This document shows, in pieces, positions 9,359-16,369 of a DNA stretch of 64,000 nucleotides. Location: the NCBI RefSeq assembly GCF_018860545.1, contig NZ_JAHKPN010000005.1, forward strand, positions 1 through 64,000. The letters run 5' to 3'. Each line of letters begins with the position of its first letter. The first letter of the stretch is position 1. Under the pieces are notes generated by a model, which saw only the letters and a program-made list of their open reading frames with translations, searched no databases and was not told the origin of the DNA. A program made the position numbers and the translations under genes. The DNA is from Winogradskyella psychrotolerans (GTDB lineage: Bacteria; Bacteroidota; Bacteroidia; Flavobacteriales; Flavobacteriaceae).

Positions 9359-9390
9359 TTGTTTAATTGGAATGATTGTTGTTATATTTG
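9359..9390 (+). promoter_or_regulatory. Promoter of the ECF sigma factor gene
   Basis: TTG at 9359-9361 and TATATTTG at 9383-9390 are separated by 21 bases, an excellent match to the Bacteroidota housekeeping promoter TTG-N17-23-TAnnTTTG. The predicted leader is about 105 bases, long for this genome. Confidence 0.65.
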
Positions 9391-9500
9391 AAACTTATTC
9401 ATAATTCAAAAACCATCTGCGTATAGCATAATATTACTTTTAGAACACAGCTAGTAACCCCAAACTTAGTAAGCAACTACTAAGGACTAAAGTAATTATT

Positions 9501-10085
9501 ATGAGAAAAGAACTTATCCAAGACGCAACGTTGGTCAGCAACTACATTAACGGTGACGAGAGCGCACTTTCAGTTTTAATTGAAAGGCATAAGCAAAAAA
9601 TTTATAGTTTTATTTATTCTAAGGTCTATGATAGAGATGTTACTGAAGATGTTTTTCAGGATACGTTTATCAAGGTCATCAAGAACTTAAAACGCGGTAA
9701 ATATAATGAAGAAGGTAAGTTTTTGCCTTGGGTTATGCGTATTGCTCATAATTTAGTTATTGACCATTTTAGAAAAAATAGTCGTATGCCAAAATTTGAT
9801 AATGCTGGTGAATTTAGTATTTTCTCTGTACTAAGTGATTCAACTTTAAATGCTGAGAAAGTACTGATTAAAGATCAGGTTGAATCTGATGTGAGACGTA
9901 TTATTGAAGAATTACCAGATGACCAAAAGCAAGTGCTTTTAATGCGTATGTACCAAGATATGAGTTTTAAAGAAATCTCAGAGCGGACAGGTGTAAGTAT
10001 TAATACCGCTTTAGGTAGAATGCGTTACGCACTAATTAATATGCGTAAGGTAATTGAACAAAATAATATTATTTTGACTAATTGA
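9501..10085 (+). CDS. RNA polymerase sigma factor, ECF type
   Basis: A 194-residue sigma-70-family factor with region 2 (residues about 25-95: LIERHKQKIYSFIYSKVYDR, DVTEDVFQDTFIKV, PWVMRIAHNLVIDHFRK) and region 4 (about 130-185: LPDDQKQVLLMRMYQDMSFKEIS with the helix-turn-helix TGVSINTALGRMRYAL). It has the two-domain ECF layout without regions 1 and 3. No anti-sigma gene with a transmembrane helix lies next to it. Instead a 47-residue ORF follows 57 bases downstream. It is expressed from a housekeeping-type promoter, so what controls its activity is not evident. Confidence 0.93.
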   Translation: MRKELIQDATLVSNYINGDESALSVLIERHKQKIYSFIYSKVYDRDVTEDVFQDTFIKVIKNLKRGKYNEEGKFLPWVMRIAHNLVIDHFRKNSRMPKFDNAGEFSIFSVLSDSTLNAEKVLIKDQVESDVRRIIEELPDDQKQVLLMRMYQDMSFKEISERTGVSINTALGRMRYALINMRKVIEQNNIILTN

Positions 10086-10142
10086 TACAATAAAGGATAT
10101 TCTATTACGTTTTTGCTATATATAAACTTATAAATAGCTAAA

Positions 10143-10286
10143 ATGGCAAAAATTTACTCTAGTACTTCCCCAAGAAATAATAATTTATTACCAAAAGATG
10201 AAACTATAAGTTTCCTTTTGAATTACTCAAAGGCTTTAAGTGTTATAGATTATAATAAATTGAAGTTTGAAGCACTTCTAAATTAA
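10143..10286 (+). CDS. Small conserved-looking protein, 47 residues, downstream of the sigma gene
   Basis: ATG at 10143 opens a 47-codon frame beginning MAKIYSSTSPRNNNLLPKDE and ending in KLKFEALLN, with TAA at 10284-10286. It lies 57 bases after the sigma factor and 8 bases before a strong terminator, so both probably share one transcript. The C-terminal half (TISFLLNYSKALSV) looks helical. I believe I have seen similar short proteins next to this sigma factor in other flavobacteria, but this is from memory and unverified. A soluble partner or modulator of the sigma factor is possible; nothing in the sequence proves it. Confidence 0.65.
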   Translation: MAKIYSSTSPRNNNLLPKDETISFLLNYSKALSVIDYNKLKFEALLN

Positions 10287-10293
10287 TTAAAGG

Positions 10294-10325
10294 AAAAATC
10301 CTGATGTGAAAGCTTCAGGATTTTT
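10294..10325. terminator. Bidirectional terminator
   Basis: AAAAATCCTGA (10294-10304) pairs with TCAGGATTTTT (10315-10325), followed by T-runs on both strands. It ends the sigma factor transcript and overlaps the end of the convergent lipoprotein gene. Confidence 0.85.
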
Positions 10326-10866
10326 TTGTAAAGAGCAACGCTTCATAATTTTGAGTTGTTAGATATTCTTGTTTTAAATCTTTTAGATATTCTATTGTCT
10401 TTTCTCTTAAAGGATGCTTATCTAATAAGCAATTTTTAATATCCTCATCAAAAACGGTCAATATAATATACCAATGACCGGTTCTGTTTGAATAATTACC
10501 TTCAAACAAACGAGAATTTCCATTACTTTCCCGTTTAGCATCAATTAAAGCTAAGGGAAGATTCACGTTTTTATCCGTTCGTTCGGCTTCATGATAGGAT
10601 AAATAAAGTGTTTGGCCTTCCAGTTCAAAAGGGACATTGTAGCCCACGTCAATATTATTTAGATTGTATTTTTTGTTGATGTAATTATAAAATTCTTCAG
10701 CATCTTTAGAGTCTTTAAAAATGAAAGCCGTTTCTCTTGGCATTTGTTTCTGAAACTTCCTTGCTTGCATAATTTTATAATCCTGATTCTTAAATTTTGG
10801 AGCAACCTATACAGGAATACAAGCGGTTACTATAATTACTAATAGTAGAATAATCAATTTTTTCAT
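10315..10866 (-). pseudogene. Lipoprotein gene interrupted by an in-frame TAG
   Basis: The minus strand from ATG at 10866 encodes MKKLIILLLVIIVTACIPV, a classical lipoprotein signal with lipobox VTAC, then TAG as codon 20. Without any frame change it continues VAPKFKNQDYKI into the 151-residue frame MQARKFQKQMPRETAFIFKD that ends at 10315. The body has an FKDSKDAEEFYNYINKKYN helix and Trp/Tyr-rich strands; its family is unknown to me. Possible readings are a pseudogene, a sequencing error, amber readthrough, or re-initiation at 10770 giving a cytoplasmic form. The body frame shows no further damage, which argues for a recent event. Confidence 0.7.
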
Positions 10867-10980
10867 GGATGATTGATTTCAGCAAAGGCCTCAATAATTG
10901 TACCACTACAACTTGTGTTAGTGCTATGAAGTTATAAGCTGCAATCTATATACTCAATTACTGCATACTGCAATTGACCA

Positions 10981-11640
10981 TTATTTCTTCTTCTTTTTAT
11001 AATACTCATCTAAAACTGATTTTCTTCCAATGGTTTTAGTAATAATATCTTTTTCTAAATCCCAACCACGAGCAGGTGAATATTGTCTGCCGTACCAAAT
11101 AATCTGGAGGTGTAAATCATTCCAAAGTTCTTCTGGGAATATGCGTTTGGCGTCTTTTTCGGTTTGTACTACATTTTTGCCATTGGTTAAATTCCAACGG
11201 TACATTAAGCGATGAATATGCGTGTCTACAGGAAACGCAGGTATGCCAAATGCTTGTGATAAAACTACTGCAGCCGTTTTATGTCCAACAGCTGGTAATT
11301 CTTCTAATGCTTCGTAGGTTTTAGGAACGTCTCCATTATGCTTATCAATCAATATTTGAGATAAGCCGTGAATCCCTTTACTTTTCATCGGAGATAAGCC
11401 AACAGGTTTGATGATCTCTCTGATTTCTTCGACACTTAATTTAATCATGTCGTACGGATTATCGGCACGTTCAAACAACAACGGAGTGATTTTATTCACG
11501 CGTACATCTGTACTTTGTGCCGACATTAAAACGGCGATTAATAAGGTATAAGGATCCTTATGATCTAATGGAATTGGAATTTCGGGATAGAGTTTATACA
11601 ATGTATTTATAACGAAATTTACTTTTTCTTGTTTAGTCAT
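10981..11640 (-). CDS. nth: Endonuclease III-like DNA glycosylase/AP lyase
   Basis: Base-excision-repair enzyme that removes oxidised pyrimidines and nicks at abasic sites. The 219 residues include the helix-hairpin-helix LPAVGHKTA (115-123) with the catalytic lysine at 121, and the catalytic aspartate in FPVDTHIHR at 139. The C-terminal four-cysteine iron-sulfur motif of E. coli Nth is absent: the matching stretch reads YGRQYSPARGWDLEKDI, and the whole protein has no cysteine. The lysine tail (KKKKK) may add DNA affinity. It is divergent from bcp with only 46 bases between start codons. Confidence 0.93.
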   Translation of the reverse strand: MTKQEKVNFVINTLYKLYPEIPIPLDHKDPYTLLIAVLMSAQSTDVRVNKITPLLFERADNPYDMIKLSVEEIREIIKPVGLSPMKSKGIHGLSQILIDKHNGDVPKTYEALEELPAVGHKTAAVVLSQAFGIPAFPVDTHIHRLMYRWNLTNGKNVVQTEKDAKRIFPEELWNDLHLQIIWYGRQYSPARGWDLEKDIITKTIGRKSVLDEYYKKKKK

Positions 11641-11671
11641 TTTGTATTTTTACCTAATAAGAGATTTAATA

Positions 11672-11679
11672 CAAATTTA
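11672..11679 (-). promoter_or_regulatory. Putative nth -7 element TAAATTTG
   Basis: The minus strand reads TAAATTTG 31 bases before the nth ATG, inside the short nth/bcp divergent region. The -33 partner is not clear. Confidence 0.35.
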
Positions 11680-11686
11680 CGCAATT

Positions 11687-12142
11687 ATGACACATTTAAA
11701 AGTAGGAGATAAGGCACCAAATTTTTCGGCTAACGATGAACAAGGCAATGTAATTTCATTATCCGATTATAAAGGGAAAAAATTAGTTGTTTTCTTTTAT
11801 CCAAAAGCAAGTACTCCAGGTTGTACAGCAGAAGCTTGTAATCTTAATGACAGTTACGAACGTTTTAAAGCGCAAGGCTATGAGATTTTGGGAGTCAGTG
11901 CAGATAGTGCAAAAAGACAAACAAATTTTAAGACAAAATACGGATTTCAATATCCATTATTAGCAGACGAAGACAAAGCGGTTATTGAAGCTTTTGGTGT
12001 TTGGGGACCTAAGAAATTTATGGGTAAAGAATATGATGGTATTCACAGAACCACTTTTGTAATAAATGAAGATGGTGTGATTGAAGATGTTATTTCAAAA
12101 GTAAAAACCAAGGCTCATACTGAGCAGATTTTAGGCGAATAA
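11687..12142 (+). CDS. bcp: Thioredoxin-dependent peroxiredoxin, Bcp/PrxQ type
   Basis: A 151-residue thiol peroxidase that reduces hydrogen peroxide and organic hydroperoxides with electrons from thioredoxin. The active site is PKASTPGCTAEACNL: the peroxidatic cysteine follows TPG and the resolving cysteine is five residues later, as in atypical 2-Cys PrxQ enzymes. I use the ATG at 11687 because MTHLKVGDKAPNFSANDE is the family N-terminus; the frame is open further upstream only by chance. It ends at a perfect 14-bp terminator. Confidence 0.95.
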   Translation: MTHLKVGDKAPNFSANDEQGNVISLSDYKGKKLVVFFYPKASTPGCTAEACNLNDSYERFKAQGYEILGVSADSAKRQTNFKTKYGFQYPLLADEDKAVIEAFGVWGPKKFMGKEYDGIHRTTFVINEDGVIEDVISKVKTKAHTEQILGE

Positions 12143-12160
12143 CAACCTATTAAGCAAAAA

Positions 12161-12204
12161 AAAAGCGACTATTACCTACCAAATGTAGAATAATAGTCGC
12201 TTTT
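12161..12204. terminator. Bidirectional terminator between bcp and the convergent gene
   Basis: AAAAGCGACTATTA (12161-12174) pairs perfectly over 14 bp with TAATAGTCGCTTTT (12191-12204). A-runs before and T-runs after make it functional in both directions. Confidence 0.9.
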
Positions 12205-12222
12205 TTATGTTTTAATCGTTTC

Positions 12223-13677
12223 TCAATTTTTATGCATCACCTCTTCAGATTCGCAACCAAATAAGCTCTTTTCCTTAATTAGTTTTGAAACTCCTTCCGG
12301 TAACATAGCTTCCCAACCGTCTTCGTTATTAGCAATCATTTTAAGAACGGTTCTAGAAAACACAGTAAGGTTGGAGGAATTGTAATCTGTAATATCGACA
12401 ACTTTTCCATTGTATTTAAAGAATTTGTATAATTCTTTCATACGTGGATGCACTTTAAGGTTTTCACTGTCGGTTACACTACCATCTTCATTTTCCATAG
12501 GATATAAGTACACCCGTAAATCTTTGTAGAACAATTTTCCAAAGGCTTCTAAAATACCTCCACTTAAATGGCGGTAATATTTCTCGTCAAAAATATCGAC
12601 AAGATTATTTACTCCCATAGCTAATCCCATTCTTGCTCTAGAATATTGAGAGAAGTACTCAACTAGCTTGTAATATTCTTGGAAGTTAGAAATTAATACC
12701 GTTTGTCCTAAAGAACACAATAATTTTGCACGATCCATAAAATCTTGCTCATCAATTTCACCTTCTGCTCTTAGATTAGATAATGTGATTTCGAAAATTA
12801 CTTGTGTTTTATCCTTGTCAACTTTATTTTCTTTTATGAACATTTCGTAAGATTTCTCAAACATATCCATGTTGACTTTCGTTACAGGTCTAAAACTACC
12901 TCTAAGCGTTAAGATATTCTTTTTGTAAAGTACACGTGCTGGCAATACATTATTACCATCAGGTGCAAACATTACCGCATCAGTCATTCCGTTTTTAACC
13001 AATTGTAAACTCATTAGGCGATTATCGACGTTTTCAAAAACAGGACCTGAAAAATTAATCGTATCAATTTCTAGTTGGTCTTTATCTAAATGGTCGTATA
13101 AATAACGTAATAATTTACGAGGTTGGTTGTATTTATAAAAGGCACCATAAATTAAGTTAGTTCCTAATTTACCTAAGGTTTCTTGTTGTAAACGTGCATC
13201 AGTTTCTTTAAAACGAACGTGGATTATAATATCGTTATACTCCTCACTAGGCGCAACTTGATATTTAATACCAACCCAACCATGACCTTTAAATTTTTTT
13301 GCAAAATCTATGGTAGCAACGGTATTGGCATACGAGAAAAATATTTTGTTTGGATGCTTATCTCTAGTGATACGCTTTTCCATCAAGTTAACCTCGTGAT
13401 TCAGCATCTTACGAAGTCTGGCTTCTGTAACATAACGTTTGTCATCTTCAATCCCATAAATCGCATCACTAAAATCTTTGTCGTAAGCAGACATAGCTTT
13501 GGCAATAGTTCCAGAAGCTCCTCCGGCTCTAAAAAACTGCCGTACAGTTTCTTGTCCAGCTCCAATTTCAGAGAATGTACCGTAAATATCTTTATTAAGG
13601 TTTATTCGTAAAGCTTTATCTGCTAGAGATGGAATATTTTCAAAATCAGAATCGCCTGTGTACGTTATGTCCTTCAT
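12223..13677 (-). CDS. Conserved cytoplasmic protein of unknown function, 484 residues
   Basis: I recognise this as a widespread bacterial family. The diagnostic N-terminal block is KALRINLNKDIYGTFSEIGA followed by GQETVRQFFRAGGASGTIAK and MSAYDKDFSDAIYG. Homologues are often labelled TonB-dependent receptor or nicotinate-nucleotide adenylyltransferase in databases, from memory, but nothing here supports either: there is no signal peptide, no plug or barrel, and no HxGH nucleotidyltransferase motif. The chain is soluble and mixed alpha/beta. Its biochemical role is unknown. A clear promoter (TTG-N18-TACCTTTG) lies upstream. It stands alone in its transcription unit. Confidence 0.85.
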   Translation of the reverse strand: MKDITYTGDSDFENIPSLADKALRINLNKDIYGTFSEIGAGQETVRQFFRAGGASGTIAKAMSAYDKDFSDAIYGIEDDKRYVTEARLRKMLNHEVNLMEKRITRDKHPNKIFFSYANTVATIDFAKKFKGHGWVGIKYQVAPSEEYNDIIIHVRFKETDARLQQETLGKLGTNLIYGAFYKYNQPRKLLRYLYDHLDKDQLEIDTINFSGPVFENVDNRLMSLQLVKNGMTDAVMFAPDGNNVLPARVLYKKNILTLRGSFRPVTKVNMDMFEKSYEMFIKENKVDKDKTQVIFEITLSNLRAEGEIDEQDFMDRAKLLCSLGQTVLISNFQEYYKLVEYFSQYSRARMGLAMGVNNLVDIFDEKYYRHLSGGILEAFGKLFYKDLRVYLYPMENEDGSVTDSENLKVHPRMKELYKFFKYNGKVVDITDYNSSNLTVFSRTVLKMIANNEDGWEAMLPEGVSKLIKEKSLFGCESEEVMHKN

Positions 13678-13702
13678 AGATATTGGGTTTGCATCGTTTT
13701 AG

Positions 13703-13731
13703 CAAAGGTACTATTTTACTATTGCAAACAA
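13703..13731 (-). promoter_or_regulatory. Promoter of the 484-residue gene
   Basis: On the minus strand TTG (13731-13729) is followed after 18 bases by TACCTTTG (13710-13703), a close fit to the Bacteroidota consensus, about 26 bases before the ATG at 13677. Confidence 0.6.
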
Positions 13732-13882
13732 AAAAATAAGTTTATTTTTGTGAATGCAATTCTGAATTGAAAATATAATAAATGTAACCCGTGTTTTTTT
13801 TCTTTATAATGAAATTGAAAGAAAAATAGAGCGTTTTTTTACGAGTATTACAATTTAGAGTCACATAAGAAATTCTATAGTT

Positions 13883-14644
13883 TTGAAAATTACGTTTTTA
13901 GGTACAGGTACATCGCAAGGAATTCCAATAATTGGGAGTGATCACCCGGTGTGTTTAAGTGAAAATCCTAAGGATAAACGTCTGCGTGTTTCTGTGTTAG
14001 TGGAATGGGACGATTTTAAGTTTGTGGTAGATTGTGGCCCTGATTTTAGACAGCAAATGCTTAGGGCTAAAGTCTCTAAAATTGATGGTATAATTTTTAC
14101 TCATGAGCATGCCGATCATACCATGGGATTAGATGATATTCGACCTTTTTTTTTCCGACAAGGAGATATTGCCTTGTATGCACACCAGCGTGTGTTTAAA
14201 TCTTTAGAGAAGCGTTTCGATTATATTTTTACTACTGAAGATAAATATCCTGGAGTTCCGAGTGTAACGACCACAGAAATTACGAATAATCCATTTGTGG
14301 TAGGACATCTTAAAGTAGTTCCAATTGAAGGCTTGCATTATAAGCTTCCAGTTTTTGGTTTCCGTTTTCATAAGTTTGCTTACTTAACAGATATGAAAAC
14401 GATTGCTGATTCTGAAACTGAAAAACTTCAAAATTTAGAGGTTTTAGTGGTGAATGCCTTAAGAATTAAACCACATATTTCACATTTCAATTTAGAAGAA
14501 GCTTTAGAATTTATAGCTAAAGTAAAACCTAAACGTGCCTATTTAACACATATTAGCCATCTATTAGGTTTTCATGATGATGTGGAACAACTATTACCAG
14601 AAAACGTTTTTTTAGCATACGATAACTTAAAAATTAACATTTAG
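13883..14644 (+). CDS. MBL-fold metal-dependent hydrolase (PhnP-like)
   Basis: A metallo-beta-lactamase-fold phosphodiesterase-like enzyme of 253 residues. The N-terminal strand MKITFLGTGTSQGIP, the metal motif THEHADHTMGLDD (about residues 72-84) and the later DCGPDFR and LTDMKTI segments are typical of the PhnP branch. The substrate is unknown, probably a cyclic phosphodiester. The start is TTG at 13883: an in-frame stop at 13856 and the absence of any ATG before the first beta-strand rule out alternatives. The next gene starts two bases after its stop, so they form an operon. Confidence 0.88.
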   Translation: MKITFLGTGTSQGIPIIGSDHPVCLSENPKDKRLRVSVLVEWDDFKFVVDCGPDFRQQMLRAKVSKIDGIIFTHEHADHTMGLDDIRPFFFRQGDIALYAHQRVFKSLEKRFDYIFTTEDKYPGVPSVTTTEITNNPFVVGHLKVVPIEGLHYKLPVFGFRFHKFAYLTDMKTIADSETEKLQNLEVLVVNALRIKPHISHFNLEEALEFIAKVKPKRAYLTHISHLLGFHDDVEQLLPENVFLAYDNLKINI

Positions 14645-14646
14645 AT

Positions 14647-15153
14647 ATGAAGAGTAAAATTTTAATGTATTTATTTATTTTTTCAGTACTGTTGCTTATT
14701 TTTCAGTATGTGAATTCAAAAAATATTATTGATAAATATGAAGAAGATATTGTTAAAATAAAAGACAAAGTCGTTGAAAAAGATAAGGTCATTAAAGCTT
14801 TAGAGGAGCAGAATTTTGAATTAAGTTATTTTAATATTGATAGAAACGAAGATGCTTTATCGTATTTTGAAGCACTAGGTTACGATACTGAACAGTTGAT
14901 TCCTGCTATAATTGATGGACTTTATAGTATGAATGATTATGAAGGGGAAGATCATCCAATCGTTCCTTACGTATCTATGACAGATTCTAAATTACTGATT
15001 AATAAAGTTAGAATTATGAATCATAAATGGATTGTTGCTAACTTTACGGATGGAGAATTTTGGGGTGAAATTTTTGTAACGTATACTATTGACGAAAACA
15101 ACGACCTAAAGTATAAATTAGTGGAGTATTTCCTATATCCGAAGATTGGCTAA
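14647..15153 (+). CDS. Membrane-anchored coiled-coil protein of unknown function
   Basis: 168 residues: a signal anchor at 5-23 (ILMYLFIFSVLLLIFQYVN), a charged coiled coil at about 28-60 (KYEEDIVKIKDKVVEKDKV), then a soluble C-terminal domain with MNHKWIVANFTDGEFWGE and VTYTIDENNDLKYKLVEYFL. The domain most likely faces the periplasm. It follows the MBL hydrolase after two bases. Similar proteins seem to accompany the hydrolase in flavobacteria, but I cannot name a function. Confidence 0.75.
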   Translation: MKSKILMYLFIFSVLLLIFQYVNSKNIIDKYEEDIVKIKDKVVEKDKVIKALEEQNFELSYFNIDRNEDALSYFEALGYDTEQLIPAIIDGLYSMNDYEGEDHPIVPYVSMTDSKLLINKVRIMNHKWIVANFTDGEFWGEIFVTYTIDENNDLKYKLVEYFLYPKIG

Positions 15154-15180
15154 ACCTCACCAAGATTTTATTTAGTTCAA

Positions 15181-16305
15181 TTATGCAGAAGTTCTTTTTT
15201 TGTAATTTCTGCCATACCATAAGAGAATACCTGTAACTGGTAATGTTGCCGTTATTAAACTGATTAGGAAAGCGATAATTTTACCAACAATTCCACCAAT
15301 GGCACCAATATGGATGTCATAATTCATTCGTAATATTTTATCTGCAAATTTTGCATCCTTATATTTTCCATAGATGGCAGGGGTTTCAATTTCTTTTAAA
15401 GTGTGTTGATCAAAAAAACGATAATCAGCATCGTAATAAAGTCCTTCACTGTTAGAAACTTCTACATAAATACTCTCGTCTTCCGTTTCTGGGTAATGTA
15501 ACTCATAAGAAACCGCATTAGGTTCTTCCTTTTGAAGTTTTACAATAAGGTAATCCATAGGAACAGTACCATTGTCGCTCAAGGCTTCACTTTCGTTTTC
15601 AGGAATAATAAAAGCCGGTACTTTGTCACCGTCTGCAGCGATATAAACCACATATTTTAACCAATTGTAAGATATTACAGAACCAGTAAAGGCTATGATT
15701 AATGCAAAAGAACAGATATAAAATCCAACAACCGTATGTAAATCGAAGTTTTTACGTTTCCAACGTGTTGTTTTTTTCCAATCAAATTTTATACGTTGTT
15801 TTAAGTTTTTACGCTTTTTAGGTATCCATAAAATAAAACCTGAAATTATAATCAAAATAAAAATTAAGATCGAAGCAGCCACAACTTGTTCTCCTATCTC
15901 TTTTGGTAGCCAAAGTCGCATATGACCCTTAAGTATAAATGCAAAAAAGCCGGTTAGATGATTATCGACTTGTATAACTTCTCCGTTGTAAGGGTTTAAA
16001 AATACACTTTGGTAAAATTCTGGTTCAGCATCATAAAAAATAACTTCAATAGCATCTGTTTTCTTTTTGAAAATAGTGCCATGAATAGAATTATCAGGAA
16101 AAACTACACTCGCGTAATGCTTTGCTTCAGTCGGTGTAAGTAGAGGAGCATCTTGTGGTGTTACATATTTGTAATCATCGTAAGTTGCTTCTATTTCTTC
16201 TCTAAATGCCCAACAACAACCCGTTATAGCAACGACGAAAACAACAATTCCTGTTGCTAATCCTAAGATTTTATGTAGTTGAAAGATTATTTTTTTAGTT
16301 GTCAT
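15181..16305 (-). CDS. PepSY-associated transmembrane protein
   Basis: 374 residues with the PepSY_TM layout: an N-terminal helix preceded by QLHKILGLATGIVVFVVAIT, a periplasmic domain of about 100 residues, helices near 140-160 and 190-215 (the latter preceded by FDLHTVVGFYI), a second periplasmic domain, and a final helix with DIHIGAIGGIVGKIIAFL. Conserved histidines in LHK, LHT and DIHIG could bind haem or metal. The family is common beside siderophore receptors and is proposed to act in ferric-siderophore reduction or uptake. Here it is directly downstream of such a receptor, after a terminator hairpin. Confidence 0.88.
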   Translation of the reverse strand: MTTKKIIFQLHKILGLATGIVVFVVAITGCCWAFREEIEATYDDYKYVTPQDAPLLTPTEAKHYASVVFPDNSIHGTIFKKKTDAIEVIFYDAEPEFYQSVFLNPYNGEVIQVDNHLTGFFAFILKGHMRLWLPKEIGEQVVAASILIFILIIISGFILWIPKKRKNLKQRIKFDWKKTTRWKRKNFDLHTVVGFYICSFALIIAFTGSVISYNWLKYVVYIAADGDKVPAFIIPENESEALSDNGTVPMDYLIVKLQKEEPNAVSYELHYPETEDESIYVEVSNSEGLYYDADYRFFDQHTLKEIETPAIYGKYKDAKFADKILRMNYDIHIGAIGGIVGKIIAFLISLITATLPVTGILLWYGRNYKKRTSA

Positions 16306-16324
16306 AAATTAATTGTTATTAAAA

Positions 16325-16356
16325 AAAGAGCAAACTTACAATTAAGCTTGCTCTTT
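16325..16356 (-). terminator. Hairpin between the TonB receptor and the PepSY gene
   Basis: AAAGAGCAA (16325-16333) pairs with TTGCTCTTT (16348-16356), followed on the minus strand by seven T. It would end or attenuate receptor transcripts before the PepSY gene, so the two may be expressed at different levels. Confidence 0.65.
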
Positions 16357-16369
16357 CCATTATGGCTAT

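Larger units (their letters stand above)
8984..9500. other. Intergenic region between uvrA and the ECF sigma gene
   Basis: These 517 bases contain the divergent promoters for uvrA and the sigma factor gene. They also contain a minus-strand degenerate ORF at 9124-9268, described separately. Nothing else is recognisable. Confidence 0.6.

Noticed and set aside
13878-13885. TAGTTTTG promoter element at the MBL hydrolase start
   Set aside because: It overlaps the TTG start codon, so transcription from it would begin inside the gene; treated as coincidence.
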